In this document: positions 21,896-34,198 of the stretch, in pieces
How the letters are laid out: the number at the start of each line of letters is the position of its first letter
Position numbering within the stretch: the first letter of the stretch is position 1
DNA from: Porogramme epimiltina
Taxonomy: Eukaryota > Basidiomycota > Agaricomycetes > Polyporales > Polyporaceae
Assembly (NCBI GenBank): GCA_900155495.1
Contig: FTLJ01000573.1
Span: 20,035-84,034, forward strand
Reading direction: 5' to 3'
DNA length: 64,000 nt
Position numbers and translations under genes: made by a program
Notes under the pieces: generated by a model
Database searches by the model: none
What the model was told of the DNA's origin: nothing
What the model saw: only the letters and a program-made list of their open reading frames with translations

Positions 21896-24553
21896 CTACC
21901 CGAGAGCCTTGACTTCAACAATGATATTCGCAATCATAAGGCAGAGGTATGCGCATAAGAGCGCGACGCCCCATTTGCGAGGAAGGAAGTACCCATTGAA
22001 GGGTACGAACACGAGCGTTGCGAGGAGCACCGCGAGGAGCCCCGTCCCGGTAATGACGAGCGTCGGCGCAAAGTGCAACGGGTACGGTACACCTGTCTCG
22101 CGTACGATGACCGAGCCCGAGACACCCACTCCGAGGAGGATGTTCAGCATCGGTCCACCGAAGCAGGCGGAGAAGCCCATGACGGGCGCGAACACGGCGA
22201 CGGACATGTTCGCGACGAGGTCCGCCAGCGAGTTCCCAATGGCAAAGATCGTGATGCCGATGATGGCGTCCGAAAGGCCGAAGAGGAAGCCGAACGTCTG
22301 CGGAGGCAGGATTTGGGCGGGAGCGGGTGAGGAGCTCGTCCGCGGACAACGATGACGTGGGGATGACACGCACCTGGAGCACCTTCACCACCTCGTCGGC
22401 AATGGCCATAATCCACACGACCGCCACAATGAAACCCATTGCGCACCGTGCAAGCTGGGAAGCAGGCGAGCGGCCCGAGCCAGCAAACACGGCGACGAAG
22501 ATCGCCGCAGTAAACCCGGTGACGCCTGTCGCGAGCAGGAGCCAGCCCTCGTACCTGACGCCGTCTGAACGTACACAACTAATGTCAGTGAACGCCGCGG
22601 ACATGAAGCGGAACAGGCCACAGGCGGGCGCACGCACCAAAGAGGACCGCCGCGCAGAAGAGCGGGCCGAGACAGCACTGCACCGCCATGAGCCACTTGT
22701 TAAACCCGAGCTCGTGCATCTCCTCTTCGACCTCCTCTTCCGCGATCAGCGCGCGCTCGATGCCCTCCTCCTCAAAGTCGACCAGCCGGCCCTCGCTCCC
22801 GCTCGCAGAATGGCTGCGCTTCTCCGGAGACGCGCTCGCGTCGCTGTACGTCGTGACAACGACGGGCAGCGTCAACGTCAGCGCCATGACCGCCGGAGCG
22901 GCGAGCACCGCGGCGACCTTGCCCAAGAATGTCTTGGCCCAAAAGCCGTGGAGCGTCGGGAACAGGATGTGCGCGACGTGCGCCAGCGTGCCCGCGACAC
23001 GCTCCCGCCGCGAGGGCATTACGATCGTCTGCGACTCGGTGTCACCATCTTCGTCGCTTGTGGACGTCGGCGAGGCGGGTGTATGCGAGATGACGGGGAT
23101 GGGAATCGAAATGGGCGTCTCTACGTCCGAGATACTGGTGGGCTCGTTGAGGAGCGCGGGAGCGGAATTCTCCGGGGGTGACCGTTCATTCATGGGGAGG
23201 CCCAGGGCGACATCCCATGGGTCGCGATCCAGATAGCCGGGGCTACGGAGGGGGGATCGCGAGCCCGATGTCGTGCCGCGCCGGGGCCGGCGATACGAGT
23301 AAGGGGTGAGAGGACTGTCGAATCGCGATAACGACGAGGTTGCAGCGTCGCGCTGCAGTGAGGAGACGACACGCCTGAACTCGAACGCGCCGACAAGTGA
23401 AAATGAGGGCATGTGACTGAGAGGCGGTGACGACGGAGATGAAGAACGCGTGCGGGGGCGTCTCGGAAGATCTGTTTGGAGTCCGAGCCTTGGTGGATCC
23501 GGGTGGGACACGGAGCGTGAACGGGAGTATGTGGAGGGTACTTGGAGCGAGTTCGTGGGTGGGGAGGGATCGGCTGCTCGCCATTAGTAGGCGCGAGGGT
23601 ATAACGGGGTGCAGGACTCACGTTCGTCCAAGTATGGCTGCTCGTCGTGATACGGCTCCTCCTCTGCATACTCGCTGCGCATGAGAGCTTCGTACCTCTT
23701 CCGGTTCTCTTGCCGCGTCCGCCACCAACTCCCGACCACTACGGTGGTCACGTAGATCGCGTAGAGGACGATCATCCCGGCCGCCTCCCAAGCTTCGAGC
23801 TTGTTGTCCCATAGCACGACGAGGAGTAACGTGACCGCGACGGTAAAGAACCCGACGTCGCGCAGGAACGGCCCGCGCACCACCTTGAAGGGCTTGATGA
23901 TACACATGGAGCCGACCACGCACGATGTGATGAACGCTGCGGCGCCGAGCAGCTCTCCTATCGCGAGGCCGCCAGAATTGGAGCGCATCGCGGAGAACGT
24001 GGCGAACATGTCGGGACTGCCGTTTCCGAATGCGAGGAAGGTCACTCCGGCAACATTCTCGTCGAGGCCAAGTAGATGTGCGATAGTGCCAAGGTTGGGA
24101 CAGAAGAAGTCGGAGGCGGAGATGCCCAATGTTGAGAAGAGGAAGATGAGCCAGAGGGCGTACCCGACGAAGATGAACGGGCGAACGGCGTTGTCTGAGC
24201 AGAAGTAGGACTCGAGGTAGCCAATGCCGAGGAAGGTGCGGTCCATGTCACACACGTCCCTGGCATGCGCGCATTGTTCGTCGTGGGGTATGGATAAAGG
24301 TTGGCATTCCTGGATTGTTCGTTCAGCGCGATGCGGGGGAGGAGCGAGACACTACTATTCCGGTGAAAGTACGCACTTCGTTCGCGATGAGAAGCCCGCT
24401 GAGTTGGCTTGCATCGTCAAAGCTTCGCTTGGAGAGGCCGGGGGTGAGGAGAGAGGATCGCGTGCCGAATTGGGCGTAGCGGGAATGGGACCAGAGGACG
24501 CCATTGATGGCGAGGAGTGCGACGAAGACGAGTTTGGGGGTGCCGGACCACAT
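21896..24553 (-). CDS. Cation/Ca2+ exchanger (CaCA family, NCLX/CCX-like)
   Basis: Multi-exon membrane protein starting MWSGTPKLVF. It exchanges Ca2+ for Na+ or another monovalent cation across an internal membrane. The two inverted alpha repeats are clear: alpha-1 with GVTFLAFGNGSPDMFATFSAM in the N-terminal half (about 24.0 kb) and alpha-2 with GITIFAIGNSLADLVANMSV near the C-terminus (about 22.2 kb). GNGSPD and GNS(L)ADL are the forms seen in the cation/calcium exchanger branch that includes mitochondrial NCLX. Each repeat sits among hydrophobic helices. A long cytosolic loop rich in Ser, Pro and acidic residues (about 22.7-23.5 kb) separates the halves and is the likely regulatory domain. 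Organelle location (vacuole, ER or mitochondrion) cannot be decided. Several introns; ends at GEVKALG-type residues with the stop at 21896. Confidence 0.88.
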
Positions 24554-25204
24554 GGCGGTGGATGAGAGGGAGGAGGTGGAGGAAGAGAGCGACTTGAGAG
24601 AGACCTTAGGGCATGCAGGTTAGTCAATGGATGTGAGCGAAGGGGCGATGAGCACACAGTGAGGAGAACGGCATGCGACCCGCACCCGTGCACAGTCCGA
24701 GTGGGGCACAGCAGTTCCGCAAGTGGACCGCACTAATTTCTCACCGTGTAATCTACGCCCTGAATTCGAACAGGGCCTCTTTCCGCGCTACGGGTCTTCT
24801 CCTGTGAGCATCCCACTCTTCCGGACGGGTTGCCTGGAGTCGGGGGAGGATGGAGGGGGTGTCGGCCGTGGTGTGCAGCGTCGGAAGGGTTCTAAGCACA
24901 GTTACCGGAGAGCCGATTCTCGGTTGCCGCGAATTCTAGTGGATTCAATTGGCCTGTAAGTCTGGGCGTGTTATGTCATACAGACGCGCGGAGATGAGGC
25001 CTGCTTGAACACGTGAAAGTGGGCGTTGACGTCGATCGGGCTAGCACAACTAGCGCCCAGGGCTGCAGTAAACCGTTCATACCAGCCCGTACACTTTTCT
25101 CGCTAGCACCTTCGCGCCGTTGCCGTCTTTCCTGCCACTCTTCTCCCTATTCCGACCTTTCTCCGTCTCGAAGGCGGTCTATACGCTCTTGGATACTGGT
25201 CGCC
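24554..25204. promoter_or_regulatory. Divergent promoter region
   Basis: 651 bases between two divergently transcribed genes (the exchanger and a small membrane protein). Pyrimidine-rich DNA lies just before the second start. No specific operator recognised. Confidence 0.4.
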
Positions 25205-25872
25205 ATGGCCTCCCTCGTCTCCCTCTCAAGGCATACCCTCAAGCAGCTCAAGTTCGTCCTCCCTGGTGGCGCCCTCACATATTACTTCGACAGCCACAAC
25301 CTCCTTCTCGGCATGCTTAATGGAGACGCCGGTTCCAAGGCATGGGCAGCGTACGTCTGTTGATGGTTCGCTCCCAGTGCAGCTGTCTCAACATATTGCT
25401 TGTTAGATTCTCTGCTCGTATCTCATTACTCTCTGCTGCTGTCACTGTCGCCCTCTTCCTCTACGTTCTTGTCCTTCCTCTCATCAAGGGAGAACAACCA
25501 AACGTAAGTGTGACAACCTCATTCATGGCTGCCTCTCCCTCTAACTAGCACGCACTAGTATCGACACTGGAGACGGTCCGGCGTGCTGTCTACAGTCATT
25601 CCGGTACGTAATTTCTGCAGTGTCCCACGGTTCCGTCTAACCAGGTTTTCGAAGATTATGACTGGCTCAATAGTCGCCGGATGGTCGATGTTGAGCTACA
25701 CATTGGGGCGGTGGTCGAGTTTGGGTTATATGAAGGGGATAGTGGCAGGTACGCTCATTCGAACGTGACAATGGCCGGGCGCTCACCTCTTACGCTGCTA
25801 GCTTCCGGCCTATATGCGCTCGCGTTTGGCCTTCTCGGTCTCATACCAGCTCCGAAGGTGCACAGGCATTGA
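25205..25872 (+). CDS. Small multi-pass membrane protein, unrecognised
   Basis: Five exons are needed to keep an open frame. It starts MASLVSLSRHTLKQ and ends GLIPAPKVHRH. About 155 residues with roughly three hydrophobic segments: ISLLSAAVTVALFLYVLVLP, MTGSIVAGWSMLSY and LYALAFGLLGLIPAP. Exon 1 ends at a GTACGT donor at 25351. The third intron is best read as 51 bases from GTACGT (25619 region) to an AAG acceptor just before ATTATGACTGG, because the nearer CAG acceptor would throw the rest out of frame. A basic N-terminus and no cleavable signal suggest an ER or similar internal membrane. I do not recognise the family; it looks like a conserved fungal protein of unknown function. Confidence 0.6.
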
Positions 25873-26436
25873 TGCTGCACACCTCGCTATGTATTATTCG
25901 TTTCCCTTCCTCGCACACACATATACCTATGTATTCTCAATGCCGTCAATCTCACTAAACTGTAATAACGCTTACTTCATCTCACGTTGACGTTCACCGC
26001 AACGTGCACGTGTTTAGACTTTTCACTTCTTAGCCAGGGCGACGGTACGTATTTGGGCACCGCAGATGAAGTTGAAGACAAGTGTCCGCGATGAAAAGCA
26101 AGCGCCGGTTTGGTCGATGGGTGCCAGTACGGTTGGGGAGCAGGAGTGTTGCGAGGACGATTGAATCGAGCTCGCGCTTTTTATCTTGTGCCACATTTAT
26201 ACCCGCCCCGCTCTTCCTCCAGGTGATTTCTCCATTCTTCTTCCCCACAGATCGGCGCAAGCCTTACGCCCGAACTGGACGCGGCCATCACGATGAGGCC
26301 CAGAGATGACGTCGACCGACGGTCACCCAGCCTCACAATAGCGGCTGACACCGTCCCCCGGTGAAGATGCACGCGTGCGGCCAGAAGCCTTCTCGCCATC
26401 CCTCTGGCTACTACTTCCATCCGGCATCTCCACGAA
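25873..26436. other. Intergenic, 0.56 kb
   Basis: 3' flank of one plus-strand gene and 5' flank of the next. No separate gene seen. Confidence 0.5.
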
Positions 26437-27887
26437 ATGCCTCATCGCTACGATTACACTCCTGAGGGTCTGCCCATCATGGTACGCTGTACTCCATCGT
26501 CACTAGTAGACCACTCATCAACCACTATCCCAACCAGCCCTCGCTGAGTGAGCGCACAACAAGTGAATGCAACGCGCGCGCGTCGCTGAGGTCGTTGAGC
26601 TCCTTTGGCCCCCTGACCCCGGGCGACTCCCTATACGTGAACATCGAAGTTGTCAGCTCCGACATGGACGACATGGTGTTCGACTCCAGCGACCAGGATG
26701 AGGACAACTTCAAGACGCCGGTTGCACGTCCTGCCGAGTTCACTGCCGCCGCCGAGACCGACGCGCAGAGCTCCCCTTCCAAACCGAAGTCGATGTCCAG
26801 GGCGGTTAGCAAGGCGAAAAGCTTCGTGAGGTCGTTCGTGCAGCGGCGGGCAACTCGCAAGGTAAGCGATAGACACCATTACATTGCTCATGAGCTCAAT
26901 TACGTCGACCACCGTAGGAGAAGGGCAGTGTGGAAACCATGCCCCAGTCAGCCTCCACGATGGCAATCGCTAGCGCCATCCCGGGAGGGTGGAGGGAGGT
27001 AAGCTATACCCGTCTTTCCATTCGCATCTCCTGCTAACCCCTACCTCCAGGGACTCTCAGAACGCCCCGGAATCTCCATCCTCGTCCAGTCTGAGAGCCA
27101 GACCCTGCGCGACGCCTCGCCGGGAGACGACGACCGCGCGTTCAGCGGGAGCTCCATCACAGGTCTCTACACCCCCTCGAACGCGCCCTCCCCGTCCTCG
27201 TCCATCGCGTCGCTCGTCGCCGAGGCCAGCTCTTCCCCGCGGCTCGACGACGCTCTCGACCCTTCCTCGACCAATGCCAGCCTTGAAACGCGCTTGCGCA
27301 GGCTCGCGCCGACGTTCCTCCGCATCGCGCTCTTCCTCCCGTGGTGCGTCGCCGTCGGCGGCGCAGTCGTCCTCTTCCCCACGCACCTCTCCCGCGTCGC
27401 CTTCGGCGCAGGCTACCCCCTCCCCACCTCCCCGGACCTCGAGCCCTCGGCACCCGGATACGACTCCGACTCAGAGGGCGGCGGCGCGCCGCGCGGGCTG
27501 CGCCGCCTCGCGTTCTGGGCTGACGTCGGGCACGCGTTCGTCGGCATCTTCGCGGGCGCCCTCGCCGCGCTCGGCGCCGCCGCGGGCTGGGAGTGGGGCG
27601 CGATCGCGCTCGCCGCGGTGCTCGCGCGCGCGGCGTGGGTGTGGGGCGGGTACGCGGGCCCCCGCGGCGCGGGGTGCTGCCTGCGCGCGCGGCTCGGCGA
27701 GGACGACATGGAGAGCGTGTGGCTCGTGGCGCGGGGGCTGCAGGACGTGGTGACGGAGTGCGCGTGCGCGTGCTGTGAAGAAGGCGTTGGCGAGGAGCAG
27801 GACCAGGAGCGGGGGGACCAGGAGCGGGGGGAGTCGGGGCCGGAACAAAGGCTGGGACAAGTGCAAGCGCAGGAACAGGAGAACTGA
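26437..27887 (+). CDS. Hypothetical membrane protein with disordered N-terminus
   Basis: Four exons in frame: a short first exon starting MPHRYDYTPEGLPIM with donor GTACGC after it, then exons starting at about 26538, 26920 and 27050. The N-terminal half is Ser/Asp-rich and probably unstructured (SSDMDDMVFDSSDQDED). Two or three hydrophobic stretches follow, LRIALFLPWCVAVGGAVVLFP and VGIFAGALAALGAAAG with the Ala-rich segment after it. The tail has a Cys cluster (CACACCEE) and a Glu/Gln-rich repeat (EEQDQERGDQERGESG). Coding GC is very high at 27.4-27.8 kb. I do not recognise a family; it appears to be a fungal membrane protein of unknown role. The first exon is the least certain part. Confidence 0.6.
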
Positions 27888-28120
27888 GCGAGCCCACTAT
27901 TCCCCTCCGATCCATTATACCCTCCAACTTTTTCTTTCAAGTGTACATCCACGCTATGATCGAGTGTTTATGAGAGTTACACAGGCGTGCGGAGGAACAA
28001 GAACGGCTGCATACACCCACAGGCACGCATAAGTCTATCTGTCTAAGCGGGTACTATGTACATCTGGCGCGACCGCGCAATACTTCCACCACGCTCCCGA
28101 CAATGTGAACGGCCAGCCAC

Positions 28121-29800
28121 TCAGATCGTCCTCGCCTCCTCCAGGCCCTTCCGGAGCGCATGCATCGCCCCGAGCCCGCGCAACCGCCGCTCCTCAACCT
28201 CCCCGCCGAGCGCATCCTCCCACCAGCGCTCGCCCTCGGGCACGTCGCGCCACCCGCCCGCGAGGAATGCGCGCATCGCACGCAGGCCGCGCTTGTCGTC
28301 GAGCGCGGCGTGGCCAGACGCGCCGAGCAGGCGCTGCACGTGCGCCCAGTGCGGCGGCGGGTTCGCGCGCGAGTACGCCTCCACGCCAGAGCGGCAGAAG
28401 CCGTCGACGGCGTAGACGAGCGCGGGGGGCACGGTGATGCGCCCGATCTTGCACACGATCTCGGACACGGCGAGGCAGTTGATGACCGCGCCGTCGGGCT
28501 CGCCGCGCTCGAGGAGCTGCGCTGCGGCTGCCTTCGCCGCAGCGGCGGCGGAAGTGGGCGAGCCCGAACCGGACGGCAGCGGGGTGGAGACGCCCGTCTG
28601 GAGCCCGTTCGCGGTGTGCAGGGACGCGGTGGGTGCGGCGTCCGAGGGCGGGGTGGCGGAGCGCTGCTGGGCGGGCTGAGCGTTCTTGCCCTTGCCTTTC
28701 TTAGGCTTCGTCACAAAACGGGTGGCACAGTAAGTCTGGTACGCGGAGGTTCTCGGGTCAGCGTGTGCGGCGGCGAAGTGCGGACATGAGGTGCACGCAC
28801 CCATTTGTTGTCCCAGCTCATGAGGCTGACACGCATCTCGTACCGGGAAAAGATGGGGATTTCACGCAGGAACGTGAAGTGCGTAGCTGGGGAGGAGAAA
28901 TGCGTTAGGGGCACGGAGGGCTCGCGGAGAGGTCGTGTGCCGTAGGCCTTACCTCCCAAACCCATCCAGCCACCGACGCGGAAGAGAGTAGGGCAGCTCT
29001 CGAGGGCATACTTCATACGAGCCGCGTCAAGGTGCTAGAAAACACAACGTCAGCTGGTCAGGGCGCATATAGCCGTGCGATAAGCGTACTTTGGGGTAAG
29101 AGGAGTTGCTGAGATGGAGGTTGTAGTCGCAGTCATCCGGACCTGCGTTGCGAGGGTAGATTCAGCACGGCGAACGTGCACAAAGTTGTAGGAGGGGTGA
29201 CGAGAATGTGTGTTGCGAGGGGTTTGCAATGCGAGGAGTAGAACTCACCTGCCCAAGTCTTGTACGTGACCTGGAATTCGAAGGGGTTCACCCCAACCTT
29301 GGACAGCCCCTCTACCCATTCCAAGCTCTTCTGTCGGCGAACCTTGGCAGGCGCGAGTATGTACAAGAGCTGGTTGAGGTAATACTTTCCCCGGAGTATA
29401 AACACAGGTCTCCACACATAGACTATATGCGGGGTAAGCATGGGGGTTCCCCGGCAGAAAGAAGCACTCACAGTGCCACGCAAGAGGCCAGGAGCGTACT
29501 TGCACGAGGAAGAGGAAGAGGACGAAGTACTTGACGAGTTTGGGCGCAAACCGGAAAGACTTGGAGAAGAGGGCGCGGGCAAGCTCTGCAGAGTATGAGA
29601 GAGTGGCAGACGGCGGAGACCGAGGGTCAGTCAGGTGGCCGGTGCGGTACTCGCACGCTCGGCTGGGGCGCACCTGGGAGCGTGAGTCCGCGGAATCTGC
29701 TGAGCACGACCGCCGCGCCAGAGACCATGATTGCGAGTAGGCAGGCGGCTGCGAAGAGGGGACGCGTCGGGCGGCGTGCGCCTTGCTCAGATGCGGCCAT
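28121..29800 (-). CDS. 4HBT-like (THEM6-type) thioesterase-fold protein
   Basis: Multi-exon gene starting MAASEQGARRAAP at 29800. A hydrophobic segment near residues 17-35 (LFAAACLLAIMVSGAAVVLS) and a second in the next exon (LVKYFVLFLFLVQVRSWPLAWH) anchor it in a membrane. The central part has the hallmarks of the THEM6/4HBT_2 hot-dog family: HLDAARMKYALESCPTLF, GWMGLGG, the THFTFLREIPIFSRYEMR block and MSWDNKW, followed by a TRFV segment. Members are thought to act on acyl thioesters in the ER, but activity is not shown here. The last exon adds an Ala/Pro-rich linker and a helical tail, longer than in animal THEM6. Convergent with the preceding gene at 233 bases. Confidence 0.72.
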
Positions 29801-30401
29801 ATATCCGGCGCTGTCTGCGGTTCTGGTGCCTGTGTGTAGCGCGGGATGCAGTTCAGAACGTGATGGAAGCGCAGCTGGGCATCAAGATAGAGAACCCCAC
29901 AGTTTTAGGAAACGTCCGGGTCGAAGACGGGTCGTGTGGGAGGGCGCGTGGCCGGGCGCAAGAGCAAAAGTTTAAATATTCGGGGCCGCCCCCAACCTCC
30001 GTGCTGCCGGCAACGACGTACTCGCTGAGGCAGACGACGCTGCAGAGGCCCATCACCGTACCGGCCTCTACAATCCCGGATAGCCGGAGGGAATCGGTCG
30101 ACATTGGCTTATACGGCGATACACACGGGAGGCGGTAAGCATTTTTACGATGGAGTTACGGGAAGAGTTGCGCGCCCCAACGCAAAATCATCCCCAACGT
30201 TCAGGCACATATGAAAAATGAACCGGGAGGCCAAGAGTAGGGGTATTTCTATTATATGGGGCAGGACAGTATATACCGACGTGAGAATGTACAATAATGC
30301 ATAAATCCAAACACCAACGCTATCACAGCGAGGCTCGTCACCGAGCTACCCAGGGCATTCCATGTGCGCCACAGCAAATCGTGTTCTCCCCGTCAACATC
30401 A
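29801..30401. other. Intergenic, 0.6 kb
   Basis: Promoter of the thioesterase-like gene and 3' flank of MGM1. No gene seen. Confidence 0.5.
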
Positions 30402-33400
30402 TCAAAACATGCCACCGAACAGCCCTCGCTGTCTCCGCGGAGCAGGCTGGACGTCCGGTCGGAGGGTAGCCAGGCTGTTGAGCTGCTTCATGACCTGTGC
30501 AGAATGTATTAGCATCACGTTCTCGAAGCTCGCCTGGCGAACGTGCTTGCCTCTTCCAGCTTGTCCTTGCGCTCCTGCAAGTCGAGGTGCCGTCTGATCT
30601 GGGGATTCTCCCGCGCGAACTCCACGATCTCCTTGCGGTCGAGGTCATACAGCAAGCGAGAGTCTATCTCACGTGGGAACTGTGCCGGGCGATCTGTCAG
30701 GGGCGCGCGCGCAGGAAGCGGGAAGGTGCGGGATTACCTGATAGAAGAAATGGTCCAGCAGCTCGATGTTGATGAACATGGTCGCAGTATACGCAAGCTT
30801 GTCTGCGACCACATTGAGGAAGGCCTCAGGACATAGTGCATCATTCTCCGGCCCAGCTTTGCACCTCTTGGACTTCAGCGCAGCCAGTCGGAGTTTGAGA
30901 ATCCCAATGCGATCACTGTACAGCATCGCATGGCGTGCTACATCCAGACGTTTGAGCACACATGGCTGGCATCCCCGACACCAACGCCACTCACCGTCAA
31001 GGATCTGCGCAGGGGGATACCGGTAATCGTCCGGGATCGCAGAACTCGCCTCGGCCTCCTCGCCCGCCTGCAGCCTGCGCTGCTTCCGCTCCCGCTCCTT
31101 CTCCTCCAGCTCCCGCACGTAACCCACCAAGTTGTTCAACCGCCTGCTCCCGCCGATGCGCGCTCGTATCTCGCGCAGCTTCTCCTCCGCCAGCTTCATC
31201 TCGCTCTCGAACAGCGTTACGGCGCCCGCGCGCCCGGCCTCCCACTCGCGCGGCTCGACCTCGACCTCGAACTTGTACGGCTTGATGCAGTTCTCGACCT
31301 GGTCCGACGTCACGCCGATGCGCTCGCGCAGGATCGCGTGCGAGAACTGCACGAGGCGCTCCGCCGCGCGGGGGTGAAACGTGAATGGCTCGCCCTGCGC
31401 GATCGAGTCGATGAGTGCACGCAGCCCGTCCGCGACGAGCAGCGTGGAGTCACGGCCGACGCCTGACTTGGTGAGCAGCGACGACGCCGCGTCGAGCTTG
31501 TACCGCCAGTACGGCTCGACAGCGTCTGGGGCCACGCGCGGGTCCGCCCCGAGCGCAGATAGCTCGGGGGCGCGCTTGTCCGTCCAGTAGAGCTGCTCCA
31601 GGACGTCCATGACGCGCTGCTCGAGCATCTCCTTGAGCTTTGCGCGCACCTGCGGCTTGCGGAACTGTACTGTGTGCTCCTTGAAACGCCCCTTGAGGAG
31701 GTCCATCGTCTCCGCCACGTAGGACTCCGCCGATATCCGCCGGTCGTTGTACTGGACCTTGAATTGGTACTGGGCCTCTTCGAGTTCCAGCTGGACGGCG
31801 TTTGTGATCCCGTGTAGCGAAGACGCCATGGACGACTCGAGAACCTCCATCAGCCGCCGCCGGAGGGTGTCGGTGCCGACCATAAGCTTCGACGTGCTGC
31901 CATAGAAGTCCCTGTGAGAGCCAAAGAAGTCGGACTCCGCGCGCTTCGCCAAAGTACCCAGCATGTCCCTGTTGGCCTTCTTGCCGGAGGGCTTGCAGAC
32001 AACCCCAACGTACCCCAGGTGGAGTGGGTACCTGTTCCCCGAAAGGATCGACGCCCCTTGCTCAGGGGGCACGAGGTCCATCTTCGTGATAACACCGATC
32101 GTCCGGAGCCCGAGCGGGTCAACCTTCCTGCTCGCCCGAAGAGCAGGGGAATTCGCAAGGTCGACGTCCGCAGCGCAGACGGCGAGGATAATATTAGGTT
32201 CGCGGATATACTTCTCACAAAGGCCGGCGATCTTGTCCTTGAGACTTTCAGGCTGGTCCATGGAGGCAATTTGAATGTATCCGGGAAGGTCGATGAGGGT
32301 AAGATCGGGTACATTGGGACTGTAGATGCGGAGGTCGATTGGGTCGTTGGAAACGCACTCAGAAGCGGGAACGGCGAGGTTCAGGTCGGTGAGCGTGCGC
32401 TGGATAGCACTGAAGTCCGAGATCTTCCCGAGACCAAGGGCCGGGAACTCCCCATACTCCTGGGGCGTGCTGCCGCTTGTTGCGGGAGTATGGATGAGCG
32501 TGAGCTCGATAGGTCGCCGCGTGACCATATTATTCCCCCTGGCCATGTTTGTTCAGGGACTGCAACAGCGTCCGAGTTTCAGATAAAGTGCTTACTTGGG
32601 GAGGAATTCATGGCCGACAATGGCCTCTAGCACGGAACTCTTGCCGGAACTTTGACTACCGATGACCACTATACTGGGCAGCTTCAGCGCGTCGCTCTGG
32701 TCGATACTGATCAGCATCGTCCGGATTTCGATGAGCTTCCGAGTGAGATGCATCAGTCCATTAGGTTGGGTATCGCCTCCGAAACCTTCTCCGTCATTGG
32801 CCTTCGAGTCTGAAGCCGACAACGATGTGGCGGCCATCATGGCTGCAAGAGCCGCTGCGTCGTCGCTGTCCGGTCGTCGTTTCTTTGAGGATCCTGAGCT
32901 ATCCTGTCCTTCACCATGACCTCCGCCGCCCTCCGCAGACGAGAAGAGATCCTTGAGGAATTGCGGCGCTTCAAACGAGGGGAGCTTGACATCAGATACC
33001 TTCTCCGAGACAGCCTTGGCCGCACCGGACGCAGCATCGAGGACGTCAGTGAGTGTGTCTTGCACGGTAGAGAACGCCTCGTTCGTCTTCTTCTTGAACT
33101 CTGCAGCAGAGCAGCACGTCAGCGCACCTACTCAGGTCGTGCCCCGCCTGCGCCTCGCATCGCCGTGCGGACGTGCGGAGACAGAGTCGGGATGGGAACC
33201 GAGAGCCGAGACGCGAGAGGGAAAGCCGATATACTCACCTTCGAACTTGTAGTTTGCATACGTGAAGCCGCCCGCACCGACAGTCGCGGTCGCGACGGGC
33301 ACGCGGAATGCACGGAGCACGAAGCGGGGGATGGACGAGTACGAGAGTGCGCGAACGTGCACATGCCGAATGGATGCGGCCTGGACACCGTAACGCGAGC

Positions 33401-33557
33401 GGGTGCGGAGATGCGTGTTCGTCAGAAGCGTCGCGAACTGGCGATGCACCGGGCGAGCCTGTGAACGCGAGGAGGAGGTAGAAGCGGCGGAGCCATACGT
33501 CGATGCCTTGCGGGGCGTGAAAGCGGACGAGACGCGCCGACGGAAGGAGGCGTACAT
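30402..33557 (-). CDS. MGM1: MGM1, mitochondrial dynamin-like GTPase
   Basis: Multi-exon gene, start [17 protein letters not shown] (an Arg/Ser-rich mitochondrial presequence) followed by a hydrophobic stretch ([20 protein letters not shown]). Mgm1/OPA1 fuses the inner membrane and shapes cristae in the intermembrane space. The GTPase domain has Walker [10 protein letters not shown], the switch motif DLPGY and the TKMD base-recognition motif, in that order. A region rich in acidic and Ser residues precedes it, where the rhomboid protease normally cuts. The middle and effector domains continue through exons at 31-32.5 kb, and the C-terminal helix ends [11 protein letters not shown] at the TGA at 30402-30404. 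Intact with no missing key residue. Divergent with the aldolase gene. Confidence 0.93.
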
Positions 33558-34198
33558 GATGCACGCTCGTCGAGCTGGAGGACCAGGGGATGGGGGTTCC
33601 TGGGCGGTCTAGTCCAAGCGTTCAGGGGCACCCGGGGCACTGACGTTGGCGAGAAGAAGCGTCTGTAGTCGACGGCTTGAGGATGGAGGGGGAGGCGTAG
33701 AACGAGGTCGATTGCAGCAGCGTCCAAAGTGCATAATGGGCGCGTACGCGACGTCGCGGCAGTCGGCAGGGCGGTTTCGAACCCCGATTACCTATTGACC
33801 TGATTGCCTCATCGGAGCTACAACATATAGACAACTCGGGTATAGCTACTTGATGACTATTCAATCCAGACTCTTCCTCCCGGAGCATGACCGATGCTCC
33901 GTGTCTGCAATCTTTGTCTTTCTCAAGAACGTATCGCCGGCTCACATGAACTCTGAATGCGACTCACCCCTTCTGCGCTATTCCTAGTCTTGGTTCACTC
34001 CGGCAGGTGGGATTGTACGGACCCTCACGGTCAAGTCTCCCAGAGTCCTGTAGTGTTCTAAAACCATACCGGGGCCGTATCACGATGAGATTTCGCCGAT
34101 ATCTGTAGCTCACTGCTCGGGTTCTCCAGTGCTCCCCAACGTCTTTCTGATAACCCCCGCGTTCCCCCACATCACCAAGCATCTCTTCGTCGAACCTG
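33558..34198. promoter_or_regulatory. Divergent promoter region, MGM1 and aldolase
   Basis: About 640 bases separating two divergent genes. No operator or RNA gene recognised; a GGTTTCGAACC-like stretch at about 33774 is discussed under rejected items. Confidence 0.4.

Noticed and set aside
25583..25768. A frameshift in the small membrane-protein gene
   Set aside because: A 51-base intron ending at an AAG acceptor keeps the frame, with a CTAAC branch-like site before it; no damage needs to be assumed.
33770..33800. A GGTTTCGAACC-like stretch suggesting a tRNA T arm
   Set aside because: The flanking bases do not pair into a T stem or acceptor stem and no anticodon arm is in place on either strand.
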